A stretch of DNA of 64,000 nt from Brevundimonas sp. (GTDB lineage: Bacteria > Pseudomonadota > Alphaproteobacteria > Caulobacterales > Caulobacteraceae): contig NZ_JAQSDK010000002.1 in the NCBI RefSeq assembly GCF_029945885.1, positions 297,114 to 361,113 of the forward strand. Reading direction: 5' to 3'. The translations under genes were made by a program, and so were the position numbers. Below are positions 21,625-30,518 of the stretch, piece after piece. Every line of letters starts with the position of its first letter. Position 1 is the stretch's first letter. Below the pieces are notes generated by a model. That model worked only from the letters and a program-made list of their open reading frames with translations, was not told where the DNA came from and made no database searches.

Positions 21625-23180
21625 CCCCGCAAAACCACCAGAAGGTCCTGATCGTCGACTTCGGCAGCCAGGTGACCCAGCTGATCGCCCGCCGCCTGCG
21701 CGAGGCCAATGTCTATTGCGAGATCCATCCCTACGCCAAGGCGGAGGCCGCCCTGGCCGCCATGAGCCCGGCGGCCATCATCCTGTCGGGCGGACCCGAG
21801 AGCGTGCACGAGGCGGGCAGCCCCCGGGCCCCGCAGGGGGTGTTCGAGGCCGGAGTCCCGGTGCTGGGCATCTGCTACGGCGAGATGACGATGTGCGAAC
21901 AGCTGGGCGGCAAGGTCGAGGGCGGCCATCATCGCGAATTCGGCCGGGCCGAGATCACCGTGCAGACGGAGTCCCCCTTGCTGGCCGGCCTCGCCGCGGT
22001 CGGCGAGGACGAGACCGTCTGGATGAGCCACGGCGACAAGATCGTCGCCATCCCCGAGGGGTTTGCGGCCGTGGCCACCTCGGCCGGCTCGCCCTATGCG
22101 GTGATCGCCGACGAGGCGCGCCGCTTCTACGGCGTCCAGTTCCACCCCGAGGTGATGCACACCCCGCGCGGCCACCAGATGCTGAAGAATTTCACCCATG
22201 GGATCGCGGGCCTGACCGGCGACTGGACCATGGCTGCCTATCGCGACGAGAAGATCGCCCAGATCCGCGAACAGGTCGGATCGGCCAGGGTCGTCTGCGG
22301 CCTGTCGGGCGGGGTCGATTCCTCGGTGGCCGCCGTGCTGATCCATGAGGCGATCGGCGACCAGCTGACCTGTGTCTTCGTCGACACCGGCCTGCTGCGT
22401 CAGGACGAGGCGACCCAGGTCACCACCCTGTTCCGTGAACACCATAACATCCCGCTGGTCCACGTTGATGCGTCGAAGGAATTCCTCGGCGAGCTGGCCG
22501 GGGTTTCGGACCCCGAGACCAAGCGCAAGATCATCGGCCGGGTCTTCATCGAGATCTTTGACCGCGAGGCCGGCAAGATCGACGGGGCCGAATTCCTCGC
22601 CCAGGGCACCCTGTATCCCGACGTGATCGAGAGCGTGTCCTCGTCCAGCGGCAAGGCCCATGTGATCAAGAGCCACCACAATGTCGGCGGCCTGCCGGAC
22701 TTCATGAAGCTGAAGCTGGTCGAGCCGCTGCGGGAACTGTTCAAGGACGAGGTCCGGGCGCTGGGTCGCGAACTGGGGCTGACCGATGCCTTCGTCGGCC
22801 GCCATCCGTTCCCGGGGCCGGGCCTGGCCATCCGCATCCCCGGCGAGATCACGCCCGAGGCCGTGGCCACCCTGCAGCAGGCCGACGCCATCTATCTGGA
22901 CGAGATCCGCAAGGCCGGCCTGTACGACAGTATCTGGCAGGCCTTCGCCGTGCTGCTGCCGGTCAAGACCGTCGGGGTGATGGGCGACGCCCGCACCTAT
23001 GAAAAGGTGCTGGCCCTGCGCGCGGTCAGCTCGACCGACGGCATGACCGCCGACTTCTATGAATTCCCCTGGGCCGTGCTGGGCAAATGCGCGACCCGGA
23101 TCGTCAACGAGGTCCGTGGCGTCAATCGCGTCGTCTATGACGTGACCAGCAAGCCCCCGGGCACCATCGAGTGGGAGTAG
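21621..23180 (+). CDS. guaA: GMP synthase (glutamine-hydrolysing)
   Basis: Converts XMP to GMP using glutamine and ATP. 519 residues in the usual order: class I amidotransferase (nucleophile Cys in [11 protein letters not shown], His-Glu near [14 protein letters not shown]), ATP pyrophosphatase with the PP-loop [17 protein letters not shown], and the dimerisation domain ending [16 protein letters not shown]. Together with guaB 2.4 kb upstream it completes the GMP branch. The start overlaps the preceding stop. Confidence 0.97.
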   Translation: MTPQNHQKVLIVDFGSQVTQLIARRLREANVYCEIHPYAKAEAALAAMSPAAIILSGGPESVHEAGSPRAPQGVFEAGVPVLGICYGEMTMCEQLGGKVEGGHHREFGRAEITVQTESPLLAGLAAVGEDETVWMSHGDKIVAIPEGFAAVATSAGSPYAVIADEARRFYGVQFHPEVMHTPRGHQMLKNFTHGIAGLTGDWTMAAYRDEKIAQIREQVGSARVVCGLSGGVDSSVAAVLIHEAIGDQLTCVFVDTGLLRQDEATQVTTLFREHHNIPLVHVDASKEFLGELAGVSDPETKRKIIGRVFIEIFDREAGKIDGAEFLAQGTLYPDVIESVSSSSGKAHVIKSHHNVGGLPDFMKLKLVEPLRELFKDEVRALGRELGLTDAFVGRHPFPGPGLAIRIPGEITPEAVATLQQADAIYLDEIRKAGLYDSIWQAFAVLLPVKTVGVMGDARTYEKVLALRAVSSTDGMTADFYEFPWAVLGKCATRIVNEVRGVNRVVYDVTSKPPGTIEWE

Positions 23181-23230
23181 GGGCGGGGCCGTCGCGCACC
23201 GATCCCTTTGCCATCCGCCAGGACACTGAC

Positions 23231-23434
23231 ATGACCGATCCCACCGACAGCGACCAGACGCCCGTCACCGACCCCGTGGATGCCGTCCCGGTCGAGACCC
23301 CGGTTCAGCGCGCCCTGCGACTCAAACAGGCGAAGATCGACGCCCGCCCCAAGGCCCCCCGCGGCGGGCGCTTCCAGCGCGAGCAGTCGGCCAGTATCGC
23401 CTCCGGAAAGTCCAAGCCCTGGATGCAGCGCTAG
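23231..23434 (+). CDS. Small hydrophilic protein of unknown function
   Basis: A 67-residue protein with an acidic, Thr/Asp/Pro-rich N-terminal half and a basic C-terminal half (RALRLKQAKIDARPKAPRGG, then FQREQSASIASGKSKPWMQR). I recall similar short proteins ending in KPWM in alphaproteobacteria but cannot name a family. The charge split suggests a disordered, possibly nucleic-acid-binding protein. It follows guaA by 50 bases; the ATG at 23231 lacks a strong ribosome site. Confidence 0.6.
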   Translation: MTDPTDSDQTPVTDPVDAVPVETPVQRALRLKQAKIDARPKAPRGGRFQREQSASIASGKSKPWMQR

Positions 23435-23530
23435 GGTCGGGATCCCGTCGTCCGGGCGTCGCGATGTTGACGGGCCGGTGCTGCTGTCTGCTATTAGACC
23501 CCGACGTCAGTGGGGCAAGGTCGCGTGTAA

Positions 23531-24616
23531 ATGACAGATGAGGCCCCCGGGGTGGCGGACGAAATTCTTGACACCCCGCACCTTGCCGATGCGCTGGAAA
23601 GCGACCGGTTCAAACAGTTCCTCGACCATATTCCGATCGCGGTGGCCGTGGCGGAGCTCCATCCTTCGGAATGTATCACCTACGCCAATCTGGAGTTCGA
23701 GCGGCTGACCGGACAGCCGGCGGCCGAGTTGCAGGGGCGGCCCTGGGACACGCTGACGGCCATATCGACCGTGGCGGGCGACGACGGTGAGCTCAGCGAC
23801 GCCATCACCGACAAGGACGACTATGTCGGCGCGTTCGAGCTCGTTCACCAGGGCGAACGCGTGGTCATCGACGCCTGGTCCAATGTCATCCATGACGACG
23901 AGGGTCGGCCGATGTTCCGGCTGGTGGCGCTGGCCTCCGGCGGAGGCCGCGAACGTGCGGACCTCGACGACCTGCAGATGCGGCTCCAGGAAAAGGACAC
24001 CCTGCTGCTGGAACTGCAGCACCGGGTGAAGAACAATCTGCAGATGGTCACCGCCCTGATCCGGCTGGAGGCCCGCAATATTCCTGATGACGCGACGGGC
24101 AAGCGGTTCGACCGGCTGGCCGGCCGCATCGAGGCCCTGGCGCTGCTGTATCGGTCCCTCTCGAAAGACGAGCTGGGCGAGACCGTCGATCTGGGGGTCT
24201 ATCTCAGCCAGATCGCCTCGGCCGTGATGCAGGCCCATGCGGTCGAGGGCATTCACCTCGACCTGCAGGTCGACACCTGGCCGGTCTCGGTCAATGTCGC
24301 CATGCCCGCCGGTCTGGTGGTCAACGAACTGCTGACCAACGCCCTGAAGCACGCCTTCACCGGTCGCGACGGCGGCACCATCACCCTGCACAGCCTGGTC
24401 GATGAGACGGGTTGCCGGGTGATGATTTCCGATGACGGGGTCGGCCTGCCCGAGGGCACGGAATGGCCCAAGCGCGGCAAGCTGGGCGCGCTGATCGTCC
24501 AGTCCCTGCGTCAGAACGCCAGGGCCCGGCTGGAGGTCGAATCAACACCGGACCAGGGCATGCGCGTGACCATCTTCTTTGCCCGGGCCTCCGCCGGTCC
24601 CGAGGTCGCGGAGTGA
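23531..24616 (+). CDS. PAS-containing HWE/HisKA_2-type sensor histidine kinase
   Basis: A 361-residue soluble kinase with no membrane segment. A PAS-like domain (about 25-150: FKQFLDHIPIAVAVAELHP...ITYANLEFERLTGQPAAEL) precedes the HisKA_2 box LLELQHRVKNNLQMVTALIR, where the His is the phospho-acceptor, and an ATPase domain with VVNELLTNALKHAF (N box) and ISDDGVGLP (G1). HisKA_2 kinases commonly signal to regulators with an ECF-like output, and two ECF sigma genes lie 1.2 kb downstream, but nothing here proves a link. No cognate regulator is adjacent. The PAS domain lacks the LOV cysteine motif. Confidence 0.9.
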   Translation: MTDEAPGVADEILDTPHLADALESDRFKQFLDHIPIAVAVAELHPSECITYANLEFERLTGQPAAELQGRPWDTLTAISTVAGDDGELSDAITDKDDYVGAFELVHQGERVVIDAWSNVIHDDEGRPMFRLVALASGGGRERADLDDLQMRLQEKDTLLLELQHRVKNNLQMVTALIRLEARNIPDDATGKRFDRLAGRIEALALLYRSLSKDELGETVDLGVYLSQIASAVMQAHAVEGIHLDLQVDTWPVSVNVAMPAGLVVNELLTNALKHAFTGRDGGTITLHSLVDETGCRVMISDDGVGLPEGTEWPKRGKLGALIVQSLRQNARARLEVESTPDQGMRVTIFFARASAGPEVAE

Positions 24617-24984
24617 TGGACGGTACCGCGACCATGATCCCGACCCTCTACGGCATCCCCAACTGCGACACGATGAAGAAGGCCCGCGTCTGGCTGGACC
24701 AGCACGGCGTTGCCTACAGTTTTCATGATTACAGGAAGTCCGGCATCTCCCGGCCGTCACTGGCACTCTGGGTGGGTGAGCATGGCTGGCAGACGGTATT
24801 GAACCGGGCGGGTACGACCTTTCGCAAGCTGGCCGAGGCCGACCGCAGCGATCTGGACGACGATCGCGCCATCGCCCTGATGCTGGCCCAGCCGTCGATG
24901 ATCAAACGGCCGGTCCTCGATCTGGGCGAGCGGCGTATCGTCGGGTTCAAGCCCGAGATCTACGCCGCCGCCTTCGCGACCTAG
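24616..24984 (+). CDS. ArsC/Spx-family protein (YffB-like)
   Basis: A 122-residue thioredoxin-fold protein of the ArsC superfamily, with YGIPNCDTMKKARVWLDQHG at the active site (Cys-x-x-Met rather than a CxxC pair), FHDYRKSGIS and the C-terminal IKRPVLDLGERRIVGFKPEIY that is shared with YffB and Spx relatives. Arsenate reduction is unlikely from this alone. The ATG at 24616 overlaps the kinase stop (TGATG); a second ATG at 24634 is possible. The gene converges on the DUF2188 gene, sharing CTAG at 24981-24984 with both stops. Confidence 0.85.
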   Translation: MDGTATMIPTLYGIPNCDTMKKARVWLDQHGVAYSFHDYRKSGISRPSLALWVGEHGWQTVLNRAGTTFRKLAEADRSDLDDDRAIALMLAQPSMIKRPVLDLGERRIVGFKPEIYAAAFAT

Positions 24985-25220
24985 CCGGTAACGTCCGTCA
25001 GGGGCCGGTCGTGACCGTCGGCCCGTTCGGTGACCCAGTTGCCCGCGCTGTCCTCGAACTCGATCATCGCCGTCTGGTCCGGTACCCGCTGCTCGCGTGA
25101 GGCGGCCACAGCCCCGGCCCGGGCCAGGTCGTGGCTGGGATAGGTCTCCGAGAAGGTCCCGCCCAGCTGGTAGGCCCAGCCGCCGTCATGCTGGACGATG
25201 CGATAGGTGACGTGGCTCAT
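24981..25220 (-). CDS. DUF2188 family small protein
   Basis: A 79-residue protein with the DUF2188 pattern: YRIVQHDGGWAYQLGGTFSE followed by a helix containing YPSHDLARAGAVAASREQ, i.e. a short strand pair, then a helix, then IEFEDSAGNWVTE. Function unknown. The ATG at 25220 has GGAG seven bases upstream. The stop codon is shared with the convergent ArsC-like gene. Confidence 0.75.
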   Translation of the reverse strand: MSHVTYRIVQHDGGWAYQLGGTFSETYPSHDLARAGAVAASREQRVPDQTAMIEFEDSAGNWVTERADGHDRPLTDVTG

Positions 25221-25355
25221 GATGGTCTCCGGTTCCGATCCCGTTTGAAGCGGTGGCTGAAGATTTTGTTCCGGCACTGCATCCAGTGGCAAGGTCGGCG
25301 GCGACTATCCTGTGAACGCACGGCGATCGACGCCACGCGCATGGAGGAGACGACG

Positions 25356-25784
25356 ATGGAAGACCTGTTCCGGTCCTACTGGTGGCTGCTGTTCCCGCTG
25401 GCCTGGTTCGTCAGTGCCGGATTTTCCAGCCTGATGAGCTACCGCCGCCAGAAGGACGCGCTCAATCTGATCAAATACTATGCAGACAAGGGGCAGGAGC
25501 CGCCGGCTGCCGTGCTGGATATCCTTGGCCGTCCGGCCAGTGTCGAGGACCATATGTGGGGAACATCCACGTCAGGCTCGACGAGCAGTTCATCCTCCAA
25601 CCCCTGGTCGACATTCGGCCTGTTCGTCGTTCTGTGTGGGGGCTTTGTTGCGGCCCACTATTACACGGGCATGGACGGCGGCACCGGGGCCTTCCTGATC
25701 GTCGCCTTCGTGATGGGGGCGATGGCGGTCTGGTCGCTGATCAATGCCCTGACCAGCCGCCGCGGTCGGGATCGGGATCGCTGA
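25356..25784 (+). CDS. Small polytopic membrane protein, DUF6249-like (cassette 1)
   Basis: A 142-residue protein with one N-terminal membrane segment (about 9-27), a cytoplasmic stretch RRQKDALNLIKYYADKGQEP, a Ser/Thr-rich linker (TSTSGSTSSSSS) and two more membrane segments (about 88-105 and 112-130). The motif DKGQ followed by PP and D-x-L sits at residues 44-57, almost the same place as in the DUF6249 protein of cassette 2 (43-56), so I consider them paralogues. The ATG at 25356 is chosen because GGAGGAG lies 6 bases before it. It precedes an ECF sigma gene by 33 bases. Confidence 0.72.
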   Translation: MEDLFRSYWWLLFPLAWFVSAGFSSLMSYRRQKDALNLIKYYADKGQEPPAAVLDILGRPASVEDHMWGTSTSGSTSSSSSNPWSTFGLFVVLCGGFVAAHYYTGMDGGTGAFLIVAFVMGAMAVWSLINALTSRRGRDRDR

Positions 25785-25817
25785 CGGTCGCGCCCGGACA
25801 GCGCGGAAATACGGGGC

Positions 25818-26369
25818 GTGGCCCTGATCCTGACCGACGCCGACCTGGTCGCCGCAGCCGTGGCCGGCTCGGACGCCGCCTATGCGCGGCTGGTCGACCG
25901 GCACCAGGCGACGGTGCGCGGCTTCCTGCGGCGTATGCTGGGGGGCGCGGGTTCGGCCGCCACGGCCGAGGCCGACGACCTGGCCCAGGAGGTCTTTGTC
26001 ACCGGCTGGCAGTCACTGCGGTCGTTGAAGGAACCGGCCGGGGTCCGGGCCTGGCTGTGCGGCATCGCCCTGCGCAAGGCCCGGGACCGGCTGCGGGGCC
26101 TGCGGCGCGGCGCGGCGCGCGACGGGGCCTGGCTGGAGACCGTGTCGGTACCACCTGCTGTCCAGCCCGAGGACCGGCTGGCCCTCACGGCGGCCATGGC
26201 GGCCCTGCCGGACGATGTGCGGGCCTGTGTCGCCCTGTGTCTGGCCGACGGCTGGTCGCATGGCGAGGCGGCGCTCGCGCTCGACTTGCCCCTGGGCACG
26301 GTCAAGTCGCATATTGCGCGGGGACGGGCCCGTTTACTCGCCGCGCTCGGAGGACCGGATGACGCCTGA
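25818..26369 (+). CDS. ECF-type RNA polymerase sigma factor (cassette 1)
   Basis: A 183-residue sigma-70 family factor of the ECF class. Region 2 is at about 10-85 (AYARLVDRHQATVRGFLRRM ... DDLAQEVFVTGWQSL ... VRAWLCGIALRKARDRLRGL), then a linker, then region 4 with the helix-turn-helix DGWSHGEAALALDLPLGTVK and SHIARGRARLLAAL. The GTG start at 25818 has a weak GGGG upstream. The next gene overlaps its end by 11 bases. It likely directs transcription of its own cassette, by analogy with other ECF factors. Confidence 0.9.
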   Translation: MALILTDADLVAAAVAGSDAAYARLVDRHQATVRGFLRRMLGGAGSAATAEADDLAQEVFVTGWQSLRSLKEPAGVRAWLCGIALRKARDRLRGLRRGAARDGAWLETVSVPPAVQPEDRLALTAAMAALPDDVRACVALCLADGWSHGEAALALDLPLGTVKSHIARGRARLLAALGGPDDA

Positions 26370-26658
26370 GCAGAAAATGAATGCCCTGTTCGCCGCCGAC
26401 GCGGCCCCGGCCCGGGACCTTGGCTTTCAGGCCGACGTTGCCCGGCGGATCGCCCGTCAGCGGGCCTGGGCAACGGTTGTCGCCCTGGTGCCATGGCTCA
26501 TCGCGGCCACGGCTGTCCTGTGGGGGCTGCAGCCGGCACTTGCTGCGGCGGCGGATCAACTGGCCCCGACTCTGATCCCGGTGGCCATGACCCTGACCCT
26601 GGTGGTCGGTTCCCTGGCGGCGGCGCTATGGCTGACCCGACGGCTCGGCCGGGCCTGA
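26359..26658 (+). CDS. Putative membrane anti-sigma factor (cassette 1)
   Basis: A 99-residue protein with a short cytoplasmic N-terminus and two membrane segments (about 36-56 and 72-92). The N-terminal MNALFAADAAPARDLGFQAD then ARRIARQRAW aligns with the partner of the second sigma factor (VERLFNQAPVMADAALFAQR, then EARL). The position directly after and overlapping a sigma gene makes an anti-sigma role likely, but there is no recognised zinc motif. The ATG at 26359 has GGAGG upstream, inside the sigma gene. Confidence 0.68.
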   Translation: MTPEQKMNALFAADAAPARDLGFQADVARRIARQRAWATVVALVPWLIAATAVLWGLQPALAAAADQLAPTLIPVAMTLTLVVGSLAAALWLTRRLGRA

Positions 26659-26769
26659 CCACCTTACGAAAGTTTCACCTGGCGGATTGCATCCATACGG
26701 CCGCGCCGTTGCCTCTTGTCAGCATAAGGCCGGAGCAACAGGCTCGGTCGATAGAGTGAGGGATACATT

Positions 26770-27153
26770 ATGGCCGGATTTGAAGTCCTGATTCCGCTGG
26801 CCCCGTTTCTGATGGTCGCGGCGATCGTGATCATTCCGCGTTGGTACCGGACCAATGAACGCCGCGAGATGCAGAAGACGCTGCGCGCGGCCATCGACAA
26901 GGGCCAGACCCTGCCGCCCGAACTGGTCGACGCCCTGAGCAAGGACAGTGTCCGCCCGCCGGCCACGGCTGCCCGTGACCTGCGACTGGGCATCATCCTG
27001 CTGGCCGTCGGCGCCGGTATCGCCCTGATGGGCTACGGCATCAGCTTCGAGGAGATGGACGCCCTGTACCCGTTCGCCGGTATTGCCGCGATCCCGGCCA
27101 TGATCGGCCTCGCCTTCATCGTCCTGAGTGTCTTCAACAAGAACAAGGGCTGA
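26770..27153 (+). CDS. DUF6249 membrane protein (cassette 2)
   Basis: A 127-residue membrane protein: segments at about 5-23, 72-92 and 101-121, with a basic cytoplasmic loop (RWYRTNERREMQKTLRAAID) and the DKGQTLPPELVDAL motif. It matches what I know of the DUF6249 family, which has no known function. It lies 111 bases after cassette 1, so it may have its own promoter, and 23 bases before the next sigma gene. Confidence 0.8.
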   Translation: MAGFEVLIPLAPFLMVAAIVIIPRWYRTNERREMQKTLRAAIDKGQTLPPELVDALSKDSVRPPATAARDLRLGIILLAVGAGIALMGYGISFEEMDALYPFAGIAAIPAMIGLAFIVLSVFNKNKG

Positions 27154-27176
27154 GCGCAGGCTGAGGGGGGAAACGC

Positions 27177-27734
27177 ATGGCCCAGGCCCTGATCGACCGA
27201 CACGATGTCGAGCTCGCCGCCCTTGCGGCGGCGGGCGGGCGGCGCGAGTTCGGTGAACTGGTGCGTCGCCACGGCTCGGCGGTCCGGGCCCTGCTGCGCC
27301 GGATGGGGGCGCAGCCGTCCCTGGCCGACGACATCGCCCAGGACGCCTTCATCCAGGCCTTCGAACGCTGTTCGGAGTTCCGGGGGGAGGGGACGTTCTC
27401 GGCCTGGGTCCGGCGGATCGCGGCGCGTCTCTACATCAAGCGCCGTGCGAAAGAGGCCCGCTATGTCGCGGAAGTCGAGATCGACGATGCCGCGCCGGAT
27501 ACCGATCAGGCCGGGCTGGTGGATCTTGACGAGGCCCTGAGGACGCTCAGCGAACCCGAGCGGTTGTGCGTCTCCCTCTGTCACGGTGCCGGGCTGTCAC
27601 ATCCCGAGATCGCGACCGCCCTAAATCTGCCGCTTGGAACGGTGAAGTCTCATGTCAAACGTGGTCTGGATAGACTCCGTGCGCGGCTCCAGCCGCAGCC
27701 GGAAACCCTGGGGAGATCGACACATGTCCGCTGA
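27177..27734 (+). CDS. ECF-type RNA polymerase sigma factor (cassette 2)
   Basis: A 185-residue ECF sigma factor. Region 2: EFGELVRRHGSAVRALLRRM, LADDIAQDAFIQAFERCSEF, FSAWVRRIAARLYIKRRAKE. Region 4: LSEPERLCVSLCHGAGLSHP and the recognition helix ATALNLPLGTVKSHVKRGLD. The linker is acidic (EVEIDDAAPDTD). It shares LRRM and LPLGTVKSH with the cassette 1 sigma but is otherwise well diverged. The ATG at 27177 follows GGGGG-AAACGC. The following gene overlaps the last 11 bases. Confidence 0.92.
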   Translation: MAQALIDRHDVELAALAAAGGRREFGELVRRHGSAVRALLRRMGAQPSLADDIAQDAFIQAFERCSEFRGEGTFSAWVRRIAARLYIKRRAKEARYVAEVEIDDAAPDTDQAGLVDLDEALRTLSEPERLCVSLCHGAGLSHPEIATALNLPLGTVKSHVKRGLDRLRARLQPQPETLGRSTHVR

Positions 27735-28143
27735 CGAATTCGATCCTTTCGTTGAGCGCCTGTTCAACCAGGCCCCGGTCATGGCCGACGCCGCCCTGTT
27801 CGCCCAGCGGGTCGAGGCCCGACTGCAGAGTGGAAGCCGGGTCCGGACCGTGGCCCTGACGCTGGCCGGACTGGTCGGCGGTGTCGTGGCGGTGCGCGAG
27901 ACCATGTCGGTCAATCTGAACCTGTCGGCGAACGAGGGCCCGGTGGCCGGTCGCGCGCTGGAGCAGGGGATGCAGTCGGCCAGCGGCGGCGTTCAGTCGC
28001 TGTTCCAGGCAGGTATCGACCAGATGGGTCTGGGGAATTTCACCCTGGCCGGTATGGGCGGCATCGAATTGTTCTGGGTCACGACCGCCCTGCTGGTTGC
28101 CGTCGCGGCTGCCGGCGTGATGAAGCTGTCCGAGGAAATCTAG
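27724..28143 (+). CDS. Putative membrane anti-sigma factor (cassette 2)
   Basis: A 139-residue protein with a cytoplasmic N-terminus (SADEFDPFVERLFNQAPVMA), a hydrophobic segment at about 40-58 (TVALTLAGLVGGVVAV), an extracytoplasmic stretch and a C-terminal membrane segment (about 117-134, ELFWVTTALLVAVAAAGVM). Overlap with the sigma gene and N-terminal likeness to the cassette 1 partner support an anti-sigma role. The ATG at 27724 has GGGGAGA upstream. Confidence 0.68.
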   Translation: MSADEFDPFVERLFNQAPVMADAALFAQRVEARLQSGSRVRTVALTLAGLVGGVVAVRETMSVNLNLSANEGPVAGRALEQGMQSASGGVQSLFQAGIDQMGLGNFTLAGMGGIELFWVTTALLVAVAAAGVMKLSEEI

Positions 28144-28339
28144 GGCGAGATCGGGTCCACCGGGACATGGCGGGGCGTACGGGCGGCGGCGATCAGTGAT
28201 GATCCCGCCGTTTTCCTGCCGAAGTCGGGCCCTACTCATCCAAAAAGCCGGTCTCGCCGCATCCGCTGCGTTGCGGGCGTCGAGACGACCCTCTAGGGTC
28301 GCGACGGTTTGCGAATAGCGGTTTTGGGGCGACGTTTCA
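28144..28339. other. Intergenic region before yfgM-bamB-der
   Basis: 196 bp between the sigma cassettes and the yfgM-like gene. I see no gene, RNA or repeat here. It should hold the promoter of the yfgM-bamB-der unit, but no clear -35/-10 pair stands out. Confidence 0.6.
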
Positions 28340-29086
28340 GTGGTTGATGTCTTCGAACAGGTCGAGGAGGAGCTTCGCTCCGATCGATACAAGCGCCTGG
28401 CCCGTACCTGGCTGCCCGTGGTGGGAGGTATTCTCGTCCTCGCCCTGGTGGCCGCGCTCGCCTGGTGGGGCTGGCAGAGCTGGCAGACCACCCAGGCCGA
28501 CAAGGCCTCGGCCGCCTATGATCGTGGCATGGAGGCGCTCGAGGCCTCCAACCCGACCGGTGCCGACGTCGCCTTCACCGAGGCCGCCAAGGTCGCCCCC
28601 GGTGCCTACAAGGCCCTGGCCCTGATGCAGCGGGCCGGCATTGCCGTGACCGCCGGGCGTATGCCCGATGCCATCGTCCTGTTCGACGAGGCCGCCAAGG
28701 TCGCGCGCGACCCGATTATCTCTGACCCGGCCGCGCTCAAGGCAGCCTGGCTGGTGATGGACACCGACGCCTCCCTCGAGGCTGTCGAAAAGCGTCTTGA
28801 GCCGCTGACCGCGGAAGGCCGTCCGCTGCGACCGTTCGCCCAGGAGGCGCTCGGCATGGCCCGGCTGCAGCACGGCAAACTGCCCGAGGCGCGCGAGATC
28901 TTCGTCCTGCTTCAACGCGGTCTCGACGTTCCGGACCCGATCAAACAGCGGGCCCAGGTCGCCATTTCCGCCATCGATTCCGGCACAGCCGCCAGCCTCG
29001 CCGATACGGTTCGGGCCCAGGCCCTCATTCCGGCCGCACCCGCCGCTCCGGCGGCGACCAGCCCGGCGGCACCGGCCCAGCCGTGA
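28340..29086 (+). CDS. YfgM-like TPR membrane protein
   Basis: A 248-residue, single-pass inner-membrane protein of the YfgM type: a short cytoplasmic head (VDVFEQVEEELRSDRYKRLA), a membrane segment (about 26-46), and a periplasmic region of TPR-like helices (AFTEAAKVAPGAYKALALMQ, EALGMARLQHGKLPEAREIF), then an Ala/Pro tail. In E. coli YfgM is a SecYEG-associated chaperone ancillary, and the order yfgM-bamB-der is the same as here. It starts with GTG at 28340. The stop region overlaps a possible GTG of the bamB frame. Confidence 0.82.
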   Translation: MVDVFEQVEEELRSDRYKRLARTWLPVVGGILVLALVAALAWWGWQSWQTTQADKASAAYDRGMEALEASNPTGADVAFTEAAKVAPGAYKALALMQRAGIAVTAGRMPDAIVLFDEAAKVARDPIISDPAALKAAWLVMDTDASLEAVEKRLEPLTAEGRPLRPFAQEALGMARLQHGKLPEAREIFVLLQRGLDVPDPIKQRAQVAISAIDSGTAASLADTVRAQALIPAAPAAPAATSPAAPAQP

Positions 29087-29109
29087 TCCGGCCTTTCAGG
29101 AAGACGTCC

Positions 29110-30486
29110 ATGAACAGAATGCTGAAAGTCGCCCTCCTGTGCGGTCTGGCCGTGACGGTTGCCTCCTGCGGCACCGTGCGTCGCTCGCTGCCGTTCGGCC
29201 TGGGCGGCAAGGAGGGTCCGCAGGCGACGGCGACCTCGGGCACCCGCATCTCGGTGCTGGAGTTCGAGCAACAGCTCACGCCCGCCGCCTCCCTGTCCGG
29301 TCGTGACTTCTTCATCCCCGGCCCCCAGGCGATCACGGCCTGGACCCAGCCCGGCGGAACCGCGGAAAATCTCGTCGAACACGTGATTGCCGGGGCTGAT
29401 TTCACCGTCGCCTGGAAACGTGACATCGGGGCCGGCTCGTCCAAGACCCGCGAGATCATGGCACCGGTCGTGGCCGACAATAACCGCATTTTCGTCCTCG
29501 ACGGCGAATCGACCGTGACGGCTGTGGACGCCGGTACCGGCGCGACGGCCTGGCGGGTCAATCTGCATCCGGCCGGCCGTGAGCGCGGCGGCTTCGGCGG
29601 TGGCGTGGCTGTCGGCGGCGGCAAGGTGTTCGTGGCCTCGGGCTATCGCACCATGACGGCCCTGGACCAGGCGACCGGCGCGGTGCTCTGGACCTCGCCC
29701 GTCGAGGTGCCGATCCACGGGGCCCCGACGGTCTCGGGCCAGCGCGTCTATGTCGTTGACGTCGAAAACCAGCTCTATGCCTTCAACACCGAGACCGGCC
29801 TGCAGGACTGGTCCTATCGCGGCATCCCGGAACCGGCTCGCACGATGCGCGCCGCCAGCCCGGCCGTGACCGGCGACACGGTGATCGCGCCCTTCTCCTC
29901 GGGCGAGGTTGTCGCCGTGCGTGCCTCGACCGGCCAGTCGATGTGGCAGCAGGTGCTGTCGCGCACCAGCCGCACCAGCGCCCTGTCCGAGATTCGCGAC
30001 ATCGCCGCCCGTCCGGTGATCAGCCGCGGCATGGTCTATGCCGTCAGCCATTCGGGCGTTCTGGCCGCGATGGACATCCGCTCCGGTTCGCCGAAATGGA
30101 CCCTGCCGATCGGCGGCGTCAGCGCCCCCCTGCCGGTGGGCGAGGTCGTCTATGTCGTGTCCAAGGAAGGCGAACTGACCGTGGTCAATCGCGATTCCGG
30201 CCTGGTCTATTGGACCCGCAACCTCAACGAGGGCCGGGTGCGTCAGGAAGGCGGCGTGTTCGGCTTCTTCGATCATACGGTGCGCCCCGTCTGGTCCGGA
30301 CCGATCCTGGCCTCCAACCGTCTGGTTCTGGCCAATTCCGAGGGCGAGGTCGTTGCCTTCGATCCGAAGACCGGCGCGCTGCTGTCGACCCTGAAGGTCG
30401 GCGCGCCCGTCTATGTCTCGCCTTCGGCCTATAACGGGGCCCTCTACGTCCTGACCGAAGCCGGTCAACTCGTCAGCATTCGCTGA
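29110..30486 (+). CDS. bamB: Outer membrane assembly lipoprotein BamB
   Basis: Beta-propeller component of the BAM complex that inserts outer-membrane proteins. 458 residues; signal peptide with lipobox TVASCG (Cys20) and PQQ-like repeats with the motif Asp-x-x-TG-x-x-x-W (VDAGTGATAWRVNL, LDQATGAVLWTSPV, FNTETGLQDWSYRG, IRSGSPKWTLPI, DSGLVYWTRN). I chose the ATG at 29110, with AGGAAG before it, over a GTG at 29083. The N-terminal ~100 residues after the signal are longer than in E. coli. Between yfgM and der. Confidence 0.9.
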   Translation: MNRMLKVALLCGLAVTVASCGTVRRSLPFGLGGKEGPQATATSGTRISVLEFEQQLTPAASLSGRDFFIPGPQAITAWTQPGGTAENLVEHVIAGADFTVAWKRDIGAGSSKTREIMAPVVADNNRIFVLDGESTVTAVDAGTGATAWRVNLHPAGRERGGFGGGVAVGGGKVFVASGYRTMTALDQATGAVLWTSPVEVPIHGAPTVSGQRVYVVDVENQLYAFNTETGLQDWSYRGIPEPARTMRAASPAVTGDTVIAPFSSGEVVAVRASTGQSMWQQVLSRTSRTSALSEIRDIAARPVISRGMVYAVSHSGVLAAMDIRSGSPKWTLPIGGVSAPLPVGEVVYVVSKEGELTVVNRDSGLVYWTRNLNEGRVRQEGGVFGFFDHTVRPVWSGPILASNRLVLANSEGEVVAFDPKTGALLSTLKVGAPVYVSPSAYNGALYVLTEAGQLVSIR

Positions 30487-30518
30487 CGTCTGCAGTCAAT
30501 CTGGGTTAGAACGCCGAC

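Noticed and set aside
23531..24616. PAS domain of the HWE kinase as a LOV photoreceptor
   Set aside because: The flavin-binding Cys motif (NCRFLQ type) is absent.
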